64,000 bases of DNA. Source: Paludibacteraceae bacterium. GTDB taxonomy: Bacteria > Bacteroidota > Bacteroidia > Bacteroidales > Paludibacteraceae. The stretch is taken from assembly GCA_017480285.1 (NCBI GenBank), contig JAFVAX010000039.1:1-64000 (forward strand), written 5' to 3'. Of this stretch, positions 19,389-27,188 are shown in pieces. Under the pieces are notes generated by a model. The model was not told the origin of the DNA, searched no databases, and saw only the letters and a program-made list of their open reading frames with translations. A program made the translations under genes and the position numbers. Position 1 is the first letter of the stretch; each line of letters opens with the position of its first letter.

Positions 19389-20219
19389 TTACTCCAAAGT
19401 AACTGTCATCTTGCCTAAGTTAACACCACTTTTCCCCATTTGCGACAGGAGAACTTCCTCGCCGTCAAGGTTGGTCTCATAACGATTCAGATACACACGA
19501 TGTGTATGTCCGCCAATGATGACATCGATGTTGCGCGAGTTTTGTGCAAGATACACATCACAAGCCGGATCGCCGTCAATCTTCGGTTCTGTTCCAAGGT
19601 GTGAGAGACATATAATCATATCGCAACGCTCTGTCTCATGCAAGTATTTAGCCACTTCGTTGGCAGTTACGATAGGGTCATTGTAGGTCAGCGGACGAAA
19701 CAAACGGTCTTCTATCAAGGCTTCGGGATTGACACCAAGACCGAAAACGCCGATTTTAAGCCCCTTGCGGTTGATGATAGTATATGGCTGAATAAGCCCT
19801 TCCAATGGCGAGTCGGAGAAGTCGTAGTTGGCACATACGATAGGAAACTTTGCCCGTTTGACAAGCATAGCAAGTGTGTCTAACCCGTTGTCAAACTCGT
19901 GGTTGCCAAGAGTACCTGCATCATAACCCATCTCGTTCATAGCATCAACTTCCACCCTGCCTTTGAAGAAATTGAAGAATGGCGTACCTTGACAGAAGTC
20001 GCCACCGTCGAACAAAAGCAAGTCAGGGTCGGCCTGTCGCTGTTTTGCTATCATACCCATCCGGCGGGCATAACCGCCACAGTTGCCGTTTGACTTGCCT
20101 TCGGCTATAGGTTCTACTTGAGAATGAGTATCGTTGGTATGAAGTATGGTCAGCGTAACCTGTTGCTTTTGGCAAGCGGTCAGAGCAAATAATAGTATCA
20201 GATAGAAAAACTTTTTCAT
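19389..20219 (-). CDS. 5'-nucleotidase-like metallophosphatase, lipoprotein
   Basis: Lipobox LTAC at residues ~13-16, then the five metallophosphoesterase motifs: ILHTNDTHS, GGDFCQG, LGNHEFDNG, CLSHLG and GGHTH. The 276-aa protein ends after this domain, so the C-terminal nucleotide-binding domain of UshA-type enzymes is missing, as in Bacteroidota proteins where it is encoded separately. It would be anchored in the periplasm or outer membrane. Follows mutL by 14 nt and is probably cotranscribed with it. Confidence 0.82.
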   Translation of the reverse strand: MKKFFYLILLFALTACQKQQVTLTILHTNDTHSQVEPIAEGKSNGNCGGYARRMGMIAKQRQADPDLLLFDGGDFCQGTPFFNFFKGRVEVDAMNEMGYDAGTLGNHEFDNGLDTLAMLVKRAKFPIVCANYDFSDSPLEGLIQPYTIINRKGLKIGVFGLGVNPEALIEDRLFRPLTYNDPIVTANEVAKYLHETERCDMIICLSHLGTEPKIDGDPACDVYLAQNSRNIDVIIGGHTHRVYLNRYETNLDGEEVLLSQMGKSGVNLGKMTVTLE

Positions 20220-20233
20220 AGTATATAGTGTTT

Positions 20234-22036
20234 TTAGTTGTTGAATCGTTTGGCTAATTCGTCAAAAGTGATGGCAATCATCATCTTCTGCCCGTTTCTA
20301 TTGCGAGTTGAAGTGCTGATTTTCCGCTTGATGCACTCTTTCAGAAGATTTCTCATTTGCATATCCGTCATTGTCTGCCCCGATGGTTGCGATGCCGTTT
20401 CTGCTAACAGCGCAGCCAGATTTTGCTGCCAAGCCGTGTGAGTACTCGTTTGCTCACGGTCGGCATGGTCAAGCAGGTTGAGCAAAGTCTGAACACCATT
20501 GGTGTTGCCTATCTCCGCCGGTACGGAAACAATAGAGAACGAGTTTGCCGACAACCTGTCAATCTCAAAACCTATTGCGTTCAAATCGTCTTGTATCTGC
20601 ACTAACTGCTCTGCCTGTTCTCGAGTCAGGTCAAGCACTTCGGGGAAGAGTATAGGATGTCGTATGCCTTTCCTGTTTTGAATGTTTGTCAGTATCTGTT
20701 CGTATAACACTGAAGCAAGCAAGCGTTGAGGGTGTATTATCAACAAGCAATCGGGTAGGGGTAAGAGCAAGTACTTGCCCGCTATCGGCATTATTGGTAA
20801 ATCGTCGGTAACGGGTGGCAGACTGATAGTAGGCATCACCTGTGCTTCCGCATTTTCGTCATCGGTACGAGGCAGGGGTTCAAAGAGTTTGTCCCAACCT
20901 GTTATTCTTTCCCTGTTATAGTTGTTTTCTTTGAACGGGTTGTAGTCGGCACTTATTTGTACCTTGGGTTGCTTGGCTTGTTTGCCGTCAAACACAGGTA
21001 TATCAATGTCCCCTTCACGGTTGAAGTCAAGCGATGGTACGAGGTTGAACTTCCCGAGCGATTCTCTTACCGCTGCAAGCAGAATCTGCCATATTGGTTG
21101 TTCATCCACAAACTTTATCTCGGTTTTAGTGGGGTGTATGTTGATATCAATCTGATCGGGCGCAATGTCAAAATAAATAAAGTACGATGGGTTATTGTCC
21201 TGTGTAAGAGTGCCTTGATAACCTTGTAAGACGGCTTTATGGAAATACGGATGTCGCATAAACCTGCCATTGACAAAAAAGTACTGCTGACTCTGTCTGC
21301 CTGCATCTTCAGGTTTGCCGATAAAACCATATATCCTGACTAAATCTGTTTCTGCCTTGAGTTCTACAAGCCGGTTGGTATAGGAATGTTTGCCTTTGCC
21401 GAAAAGTTGTTCAATACGCTGTTTGTAAGAACCTTCATACAAGTCAAAAAGTACCTCGTCCTCATTGACAAACATAAAATGTATGTTGGGATAAACCAGT
21501 GCGATACGATAGAAGTCTGCTAACAAGTTTCTCAGTTCTGTTTGGTTGGTCTTCAAAAATCGCCTTCTGGCAGGTATGTTGAAAAAGATGTTTTTTACTT
21601 TGAAGTTTGTGCCAACCGGTGTGGCTACAGCCGTCTGTTCTTCCACTTTCGAGGCAGAGATAACAAGTCGGGTTCCAACCTCATCCTCTTTCCGTCTTGT
21701 CAGCACTTCCACTTGGGACACGGCTGCTATTGACGGCAATGCCTCACCGCGAAAACCCATTGTATGAAGCGAGAACAAGTCGGCCGCCTGTCGTATCTTT
21801 GATGTGGCATGCCTTTCAAACGACATCCTCACATCTGTGGGCGACATACCGCTACCGTTGTCAATCACTTGTAGCATCGTCCTGCCGGCATCTTGTACTA
21901 TTATTTGTATATCGGTAGCACCGGCATCAATGGAGTTCTCCACCAATTCCTTCAAACACGAAGCAGGGCGCTGTATGACCTCGCCCGCCGCTATCTGGTT
22001 GGCTACAGAATCAGGTAATAAGTGAATAACATCCAT
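20234..22036 (-). CDS. mutL: DNA mismatch repair protein MutL
   Basis: GHKL ATPase domain is clear: ELVENSIDAG, DNGSGM, GFRGEAL and GTNFKVKNIFFN-like GT motif (residues ~30-150), then transducer and linker. The C-terminal domain (~430-600) is present but shows no DQHA(X)2E(X)4E endonuclease motif; the matching place reads HPQRLLASVLYE. It may therefore act without its own nicking activity, like the E. coli protein. 600 aa. Confidence 0.92.
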   Translation of the reverse strand: MDVIHLLPDSVANQIAAGEVIQRPASCLKELVENSIDAGATDIQIIVQDAGRTMLQVIDNGSGMSPTDVRMSFERHATSKIRQAADLFSLHTMGFRGEALPSIAAVSQVEVLTRRKEDEVGTRLVISASKVEEQTAVATPVGTNFKVKNIFFNIPARRRFLKTNQTELRNLLADFYRIALVYPNIHFMFVNEDEVLFDLYEGSYKQRIEQLFGKGKHSYTNRLVELKAETDLVRIYGFIGKPEDAGRQSQQYFFVNGRFMRHPYFHKAVLQGYQGTLTQDNNPSYFIYFDIAPDQIDINIHPTKTEIKFVDEQPIWQILLAAVRESLGKFNLVPSLDFNREGDIDIPVFDGKQAKQPKVQISADYNPFKENNYNRERITGWDKLFEPLPRTDDENAEAQVMPTISLPPVTDDLPIMPIAGKYLLLPLPDCLLIIHPQRLLASVLYEQILTNIQNRKGIRHPILFPEVLDLTREQAEQLVQIQDDLNAIGFEIDRLSANSFSIVSVPAEIGNTNGVQTLLNLLDHADREQTSTHTAWQQNLAALLAETASQPSGQTMTDMQMRNLLKECIKRKISTSTRNRNGQKMMIAITFDELAKRFNN

Positions 22037-22271
22037 TTCTATAATTGATATTTAATAATTATTAGTTAATATTTCGTTGTGGATTCACCCTCATCCTGCA
22101 CTTGTTTCAGGATCTCACCCTCATCCTGCACGCTTGCGATGCGCTCGTTTACGATGCGAATACTTGGAGCAATACTTGGAGCAACTTGTTTCAGGATCTT
22201 AATCCAACCTCCAACAGCGCAGCGTTCTTCATCGTGCACTTCGGTGGCATTTTTGCCACCGCTTGCAATTC
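22037..22271. repeat. Intergenic block of short palindromic repeats
   Basis: Between mutL and the next gene: two TCATCCTGCACTTGTTTCAG-type units, variants with GCTTGCGATGCGCTCG and ATACTTGGAGCAA, a CAACAGCGMAGCGTTC unit and the CGGTGGCATTTTTGCCACCG palindrome (22242-22261). These repeats recur in other gaps of the window. An ORF across this block (22066-22338 minus) is not believed. Confidence 0.75.
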
Positions 22272-22559
22272 TTAATATACACTCATCTGCGTAAGCAGAT
22301 AAGCAAAAAACAGTAGCAATGCTAATATCGCTACCCAAAAACCTAATCTCGAAGCACGGCGGGCACGCATGTTTTGTGGCATATTTGCTTCATGACTCTC
22401 CCTAAAACTGCCACGATGAAGCGTCGTTTTATATCCGCCATTCTCGTCAGTTTTCATTGTTTTCCTGCGTTCTGCACGCTCTTCCTTCTCTTTGTCGTAG
22501 TATATAGGACGATAATCCCAACCGCGAGGTTTGTTTATTTTTGGAAATAAAATTGACAT
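22272..22559 (-). CDS. Small membrane protein of unknown function
   Basis: 95 aa. A basic, polar N-terminal part (KPRGWDYRPIYYDKEKEERAER) is followed by one C-terminal membrane helix (LGFWVAILALLLFFAYLL). The pattern matches small conserved Bacteroidales proteins with a tail anchor, but no function is known to me. Separated from mutL by the repeat block. Confidence 0.6.
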   Translation of the reverse strand: MSILFPKINKPRGWDYRPIYYDKEKEERAERRKTMKTDENGGYKTTLHRGSFRESHEANMPQNMRARRASRLGFWVAILALLLFFAYLLTQMSVY

Positions 22560-22684
22560 AATATCTGCTTTTTTCGTCTTCTGCTTTTTGCGTCAGCAAA
22601 AAGTCAATCTCTGCTTACAAATATACACTTTTTTTTCTTTATTTGCAACTTTTTTGCCCTTTGTTGTTGAAAAATCAAATAAAA

Positions 22685-22717
22685 TTTGTTTTTTTGAATG
22701 ATTTTTTGTAACTTTGC
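22685..22717 (+). promoter_or_regulatory. rplS promoter
   Basis: TTTG 22685-22688, 20-nt spacer, TAACTTTGC 22709-22717. Very good match to the Bacteroides promoter pattern. Confidence 0.75.
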
Positions 22718-22726
22718 ACGCTGAAA

Positions 22727-22772
22727 GAAACAGAGTCTCTGGCAAATAAGGAAATAGCGTATACTCTGTTTC
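22727..22772 (+). promoter_or_regulatory. Hairpin in the rplS leader (candidate L19 autoregulatory leader)
   Basis: A perfect 10-bp inverted repeat, GAAACAGAGT (22727-22736) with ACTCTGTTTC (22763-22772), lies between the promoter and the start codon. Ribosomal protein leaders are often such hairpins. Its binding to L19 is inference. Confidence 0.5.
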
Positions 22773-22795
22773 ATAACCCATTAAAAATTAAGAAG

Positions 22796-23149
22796 ATGGA
22801 TTTGATTAAAATTGCAGAGCAAGCCTTTGCAGGTGAAAAGAAAGAGTTTCCTAAATTTGCTGCCGGTGATACCGTAACAGTTGCTTACCGTATCAAAGAA
22901 GGCAACAAAGAGCGTGTACAGGAGTTCCGTGGAGATGTTATCCGTGTATCGGGTAATGCCGACAAGAAACGCTTCACTGTCCGCAAGATGTCGGGCAATG
23001 TTGGTGTAGAGCGTATATTCCCGTTGGACTCGCCCTTTATCGAGAGCATTACCGTTAATAAATATGGTAAAGTTCGTCGCGCTAAACTCTACTACCTGCG
23101 TAATCTCACCGGTAAAAAGGCTCGTATTCCTGAACGCCGCATGAGATAA
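22796..23149 (+). CDS. rplS: 50S ribosomal protein L19
   Basis: 117 aa with the L19 features KFAAGDTVTVAYRIKEGNK, VQEFRGDVI and RRAKLYYLRNLTGKKARIPE. It sits at the interface with the small subunit. Monocistronic here: promoter and leader hairpin before it, terminator after. Confidence 0.97.
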   Translation: MDLIKIAEQAFAGEKKEFPKFAAGDTVTVAYRIKEGNKERVQEFRGDVIRVSGNADKKRFTVRKMSGNVGVERIFPLDSPFIESITVNKYGKVRRAKLYYLRNLTGKKARIPERRMR

Positions 23150-23170
23150 GGTTGCAGCAAGGAACAAGAA

Positions 23171-23197
23171 AGGAGGGTGCTTGCATCCTCCTTTTTT
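23171..23197 (+). terminator. Rho-independent terminator of rplS
   Basis: GGAGGGTGC / GCATCCTCC stem with one G-T pair and a very short loop, followed by six T. Confidence 0.85.
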
Positions 23198-23470
23198 CAA
23201 TTTACAATTCACAATTCCCAATTCACTCTCATCCTGCACGCTTGCGATGCGCTCGTTTACGATGCGAATACTTGGAGCAAAACTTGGAGCAACTTGTTTC
23301 AGGATCTTAATTTACAATTCCTAATTCCCAAATCCTAATTTCTAATTCCTAATTTCTAATTCCTAATTCCCCAATCCCAATTCCTAATTTATCATCGTGC
23401 ACTTCGGTGGCATTTTTGCCACCGCAATCAACATCCAACAACGAAGCGTTCCAACTTTCAACCTACAACC
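23198..23470. repeat. Repeat-rich spacer between rplS and ybaK
   Basis: Contains TTTACAATTC/TTCCTAATT low-complexity units, a CTCATCCTGCACGCTTGCG unit, the CGGTGGCATTTTTGCCACCG palindrome (23405-23424) and a CAACAACGAAGCGTTC unit. No gene seen. Confidence 0.75.
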
Positions 23471-23938
23471 ATGATTAAAACAAATGCAATACGCCTGCTT
23501 GAGAAGGCACACATACCATTCAGCGTCGTAACATACGAAGTGGATGAAAACGACCTCAGTGCTACCCATACTGCCACTGTCTTGAACGAAGATATACAAA
23601 AAGTGTTCAAGACACTCGTCCTGCGGGGCGACAAAAACGGTATCTTCGTCTGTATCATTCCCGGAGATTTGGAAGTGGATCTGAAGAAAGCCGCTAAAGC
23701 AAGTGGCAATAAGTCTGCACAGATGATACAAATGAAGGAACTGCTGCCACTGACGGGGTATATCCGTGGCGGGTGCTCGCCTGTCGGTATGAAAAAGAAC
23801 TACCCGATGTTCATACACAACTCATGTCTTAACCACGAAAAGATTTACCTCAGTGCCGGACAGCGTGGCGTGCAGATGTATGTGCCAACAAACGATATCG
23901 TCAGTTATGCTAACCTCACCATCGCCGACCTTTGTTGA
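23471..23938 (+). CDS. ybaK: YbaK-type aminoacyl-tRNA deacylase
   Basis: 155 aa. Typical YbaK/Cys-tRNA(Pro) deacylase pattern: ALPL-like N-terminus KTNAIRLLEKAHIPF, KTLVLRGD, Lys-rich KKAAKASGNKSAQM, GYIRGGCSPVG and a C-terminal SAGQRGVQM. It removes wrongly attached amino acids from tRNA. It stands alone, flanked by repeats. Confidence 0.88.
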   Translation: MIKTNAIRLLEKAHIPFSVVTYEVDENDLSATHTATVLNEDIQKVFKTLVLRGDKNGIFVCIIPGDLEVDLKKAAKASGNKSAQMIQMKELLPLTGYIRGGCSPVGMKKNYPMFIHNSCLNHEKIYLSAGQRGVQMYVPTNDIVSYANLTIADLC

Positions 23939-24071
23939 CAATTTACAATTCCTAATTCCTAATTTATCATCGTGCACTTCGGTGGCATTTTTGCCACCGC
24001 AACCAACCTACTTACCTCCAACAGCGAAGCGTTCCAATATCAATTATTAACTATCAAAATATTAACTACCT
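23939..24071. repeat. Repeat-rich spacer between ybaK and pepD
   Basis: TTCCTAATT units, the CGGTGGCATTTTTGCCACCG palindrome (23980-23999) and a CCAACAGCGAAGCGTTCCAA unit, then an AT-rich stretch up to the pepD start. Confidence 0.7.
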
Positions 24072-25574
24072 ATGTCTCCTTTCGAAATTTTCGACTTGAT
24101 AACCAAAGTCCCCCGTCCTTCAAAGCACGAAGAGAAAATTCGTCAGTTCCTGCTTGATTTTGCGGCCGAACACTCGATCGAAGCCTTTGCCGACAAGGCA
24201 GGCAATGTCATCATGCGCAAAAAATCAAACAGAACAAACAGTCAGAAAAACGATAATACTGTTATCCTTCAGGCACACATGGATATGGTTTGCGAAAAAA
24301 ACAACGATGTCCGCCACGACTTCATGAACGACCCTATTGAAACATATATCGAAGGCGATTGGATGCACGCCCGTGGCACTACTCTCGGTGCTGACGACGG
24401 CATCGGTATGGCTATGGCACTTGCCGTGCTTACTTCACCCGACATTGAACACCCCGACATCGAATGTCTGTTCACTATCGACGAAGAAACAGGTCTCACA
24501 GGGGCTAACCTTCTCGAAGACGGACTGCTTCACGGCAAACAACTCATCAACCTCGACTCCGAAGACGACGGACAGATATTCATCGGTTGCGCCGGCGGTA
24601 TCGACACTTTTGCCACCCTTCAAACACCGCATGAACCAATTCCTGACACATATATGTTGTTCAAAGTGGGCGTCAAAGGACTACTTGGCGGACACTCAGG
24701 CGACGATATCAACAAAGGGCGTGGCAATGCCAATAAGATCCTCACGCGTTTCCTCTTTGAAGTGAACAAACATACCGACCTCCGTCTTGTCAGTTTCAAC
24801 GGTGGTAACCTTCGTAATGCCATAGCACGGGAAGTCGAAGCAGAAATAGCAGTAACAAAGTCATATAAAGAACAACTGCGCATCGACCTTAATGTCTTTA
24901 CTGCAACCATTGAGCAAGAAATAGGTGATGTTGAAAAAGATATGCAACTATATCTCGAATCTATTCCTCATTCTGACGAAAGTCAGAATCTCACTCCTCA
25001 TTCTGACGAAGGTCAGAATCTAACCCCTCATTCTGACGAAGGGCAGCCACAAGCCATCGCCAAGTCTGTCTCCGACCGCCTCTTACTCGCACTCTACGCT
25101 TGTCCGCATGGAGTGAAGGCGATGTCCAAAGATATGCCCGGACTGGTGGAAACTTCTACCAATCTCGCTTCTGTCAAGACTTTTGCCGACCATATCGAAA
25201 TCAATACCTCACAACGAAGTAGCGTAGAGTCGGCAAAGCACGACATAAAGAACGAAGTGGAGTGTGCACTCCGTCTCTCAGGTGCTTGGGTCAGCCACGG
25301 CGACGGATACCCGGGATGGAAACCAAATGTCAATTCACCACTCTTGGAAACAACAAAAAAAGCCTATCAGACTATCACCGGTGGCGAACAGGCAGAAGTG
25401 AAGGCTATACACGCAGGACTTGAATGCGGACTCTTCCTTCAGAAATATCCGTATCTCGATATGGTAAGTATCGGTCCGCAACTCGTCGGAGTACACTCGC
25501 CACAGGAGAAAATGTCTGTCTCATCAACACGCAAAACCTTCCGCTGGCTCGTGGAAATACTGAAGAATCTATAA
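24072..25574 (+). CDS. pepD: Aminoacyl-histidine dipeptidase (peptidase D)
   Basis: M20-family zinc dipeptidase that splits carnosine-like and other dipeptides. Metal and catalytic motifs: LQAHMDMVCEKN, GADDGIGMAM, DEETGLTGAN, INLDSEDDG, and HAGLECGLF near the C-terminus. 500 aa, slightly longer than usual because of a repeat-coded insert of three 10-residue units (PHSDEGQNLT type) at residues ~299-328, in the lid domain region. Confidence 0.92.
   Translation: MSPFEIFDLITKVPRPSKHEEKIRQFLLDFAAEHSIEAFADKAGNVIMRKKSNRTNSQKNDNTVILQAHMDMVCEKNNDVRHDFMNDPIETYIEGDWMHARGTTLGADDGIGMAMALAVLTSPDIEHPDIECLFTIDEETGLTGANLLEDGLLHGKQLINLDSEDDGQIFIGCAGGIDTFATLQTPHEPIPDTYMLFKVGVKGLLGGHSGDDINKGRGNANKILTRFLFEVNKHTDLRLVSFNGGNLRNAIAREVEAEIAVTKSYKEQLRIDLNVFTATIEQEIGDVEKDMQLYLESIPHSDESQNLTPHSDEGQNLTPHSDEGQPQAIAKSVSDRLLLALYACPHGVKAMSKDMPGLVETSTNLASVKTFADHIEINTSQRSSVESAKHDIKNEVECALRLSGAWVSHGDGYPGWKPNVNSPLLETTKKAYQTITGGEQAEVKAIHAGLECGLFLQKYPYLDMVSIGPQLVGVHSPQEKMSVSSTRKTFRWLVEILKNL
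24966..25050 (+). repeat. Three 30-bp direct repeats inside pepD
   Basis: CCTCATTCTGACGAA starts at 24966, 24996 and 25026, an exact period of 30 bp, each unit containing the inverted pair TTCTGAC/GTCAGAA. The unit belongs to the same family as 7404-7423. Being a multiple of three it keeps the frame. Confidence 0.9.
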
Positions 25575-25587
25575 AAAAACGGAAAAA

Positions 25588-25620
25588 TTTGTAAAAATAA
25601 GAAAAAAAGCGTATCTTTGC
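25588..25620 (+). promoter_or_regulatory. Promoter of the lipoprotein gene at 25911
   Basis: TTTG 25588-25591, 20-nt spacer, TATCTTTGC 25612-25620. Transcription should start about 25627, which is inside the hairpin that follows. Confidence 0.7.
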
Positions 25621-25910
25621 ACGAAAAGTTATGTTTGAGTAACTTTTCGTGTTTTTTATTAAATATCGCGTTTATTGCGCTTTGCGTTCTACAGTCGAAA
25701 ACTTCGCAACTTTTCATTTTGTTGGAAGAACGAAAGTAACAATAGATGCCTCTCTGTGTGAATTTATTACCCGCATTCCGTGCGGTTCGGCGTTCATACA
25801 GCGTAGGTTCCATTGTTGTTTATTATTCCAACGGCATTGCGAAGGCCTCAACTGTTAGTAAGCAACAGCGGGGTCTGCGCATTTTTATTAACCCTTTTAA
25901 CCTTTTTTAT
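25620..25910 (+). ncRNA. Candidate structured 5' leader RNA (copy 3)
   Basis: About 290 nt between promoter and start codon. In order: perfect 12-bp hairpin CACGAAAAGTTA/TAACTTTTCGTG followed by T6 (25620-25657); a small GCG...CGC hairpin at 25666-25681; TTGCG/CGCAA stem around 25681-25709; TGTGTGAA/TTCATACA enclosing CCGCA/TGCGG (25756-25800); and GCGTAG/CTGCGC (25801-25806 with 25875-25880) enclosing the conserved stretch ATTGCGAAGGCC. Elements of the same order occur before 56120 and 50097 on the minus strand. The first hairpin could also end the pepD transcript. Confidence 0.55.
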
Positions 25911-27176
25911 ATGAAAACAAACTATTTTTTGTGCCGTTGTTTGTTGGTAATGTTTCTCTCGCTTGCTCTGTTTTCCTCTTGCAAGAAAAAGAATGAGAAT
26001 GTTGTAAAAAGCGAACTTACGGCTGACGAAAGTAAGCAGCATCTTCAGGAAGTTGCTGAAAAATTTATGAGTTATTTCAACACCGCCGATCAGGAAGAAG
26101 TAATAAAACTTGTTGATGGTTTGGTTGAGAAAATGGAAGACTATAGTTGGGATGGGATAACTGGTTACTTTGAAGACGAGTTAGACAAAAAAGGTGTTTA
26201 TCTGTTACCTCGCCGTGTTTTATCTGTAATGCAACAACCATCGATAGATATTGCATTGACAGAATTGTCTGCCAATATGTTCAGTGGTGTTTTCGAAGCC
26301 AACGACCGCACCCATGAATGGCGTCGAATAAGTGAAGGCAATAAGGGTGAGATAGAACTCCGCCTCACAAGTATGGACGGCAAACCTTGTGTAGCAGTCT
26401 TGACCGCCAAAGGTGATACCTACCACTGGAAAGGCGATGAGAGCACAGAGGCGTGGGAGATTGTTGTGCCTGAGAAAGTTACCTTCTCGTTCAAAGCCGA
26501 CGGAAAAGAACTTGCTTCATCAACTGTTACTTTTGACGCAAAACTCAACGACCATGTAAAAGTTACAGAAGATATTAGTGTGGCAAACCTTAAATGGTCA
26601 TGCAAGGCTGATGTAACTATGACGAAGGGTGATTTTAGTGCAAATCTCAAATGCGGTTCAAACGAGATTCTTGATATGACCGTGTCGTTGCCAAAATACG
26701 AACTTATCAGCAAGTCTGATTCCAAGACTTGGGAACAATGGCTTGATATGTATGACCGTGATTATGAGTACTTGATGCAATCTGTCGGCGATGTTATTGC
26801 CGAAGTAAATATCATCAAACAAGTGCAGCTGAAAGGCAAAGTTTCAGATTTCGGCAGTTTCTATAAGGAGTATTCTCGTATTGAGGATGAGTATTGGGGT
26901 GAGAAACGCCGTCGCCAACTGCTCTATGCTTTCGACGACTATGTGCTTATTGGTATGTATTATAGTAGCAACACAATGCAAGCCCACTTGACAGGTGAGT
27001 TGATAGACGGTTATATCGAACCCGTTATATTCTTTGAGAAAGATAAAACATCTTATTCTATCGAAGATTTCTTCAGTCGCGGACGCTTCCGTTCGGTTTA
27101 TACACAACTTGAAGACCTTATCAATTCTTATATTCATCTGTTTAGATATATGAATATTGAGGAAGTGGAGTTATAA
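25911..27176 (+). CDS. Lipoprotein of unknown function
   Basis: Start ATG 25911 gives 421 aa with a lipoprotein signal (CLLVMFLSLALFSSC, Cys near 23). The rest is mostly polar, with alternating short beta strands in the middle (AVLTAKGDTYHWKG, SFKADGKELASST) and a helical end. Earlier in-frame codons (from 25746) lie in the leader RNA and are not used. No family recognised. It precedes a TonB receptor gene by 12 nt and may be its cotranscribed surface partner. Confidence 0.65.
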   Translation: MKTNYFLCRCLLVMFLSLALFSSCKKKNENVVKSELTADESKQHLQEVAEKFMSYFNTADQEEVIKLVDGLVEKMEDYSWDGITGYFEDELDKKGVYLLPRRVLSVMQQPSIDIALTELSANMFSGVFEANDRTHEWRRISEGNKGEIELRLTSMDGKPCVAVLTAKGDTYHWKGDESTEAWEIVVPEKVTFSFKADGKELASSTVTFDAKLNDHVKVTEDISVANLKWSCKADVTMTKGDFSANLKCGSNEILDMTVSLPKYELISKSDSKTWEQWLDMYDRDYEYLMQSVGDVIAEVNIIKQVQLKGKVSDFGSFYKEYSRIEDEYWGEKRRRQLLYAFDDYVLIGMYYSSNTMQAHLTGELIDGYIEPVIFFEKDKTSYSIEDFFSRGRFRSVYTQLEDLINSYIHLFRYMNIEEVEL

Positions 27177-27188
27177 TGTAGTTTCCTT

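Noticed and set aside
22066..22338. 90-aa minus-strand frame
   Set aside because: It runs through the repeat block and has no family features; the same peptide pieces appear wherever the repeats occur.
24966..25050. CRISPR-like array of 30-bp repeats
   Set aside because: Units are directly adjacent without spacers, lie inside an intact pepD frame, and no cas genes are present.
25746..25910. Upstream extension of the lipoprotein gene
   Set aside because: It would put ~55 residues before a clear lipoprotein signal peptide and overlaps the structured leader.
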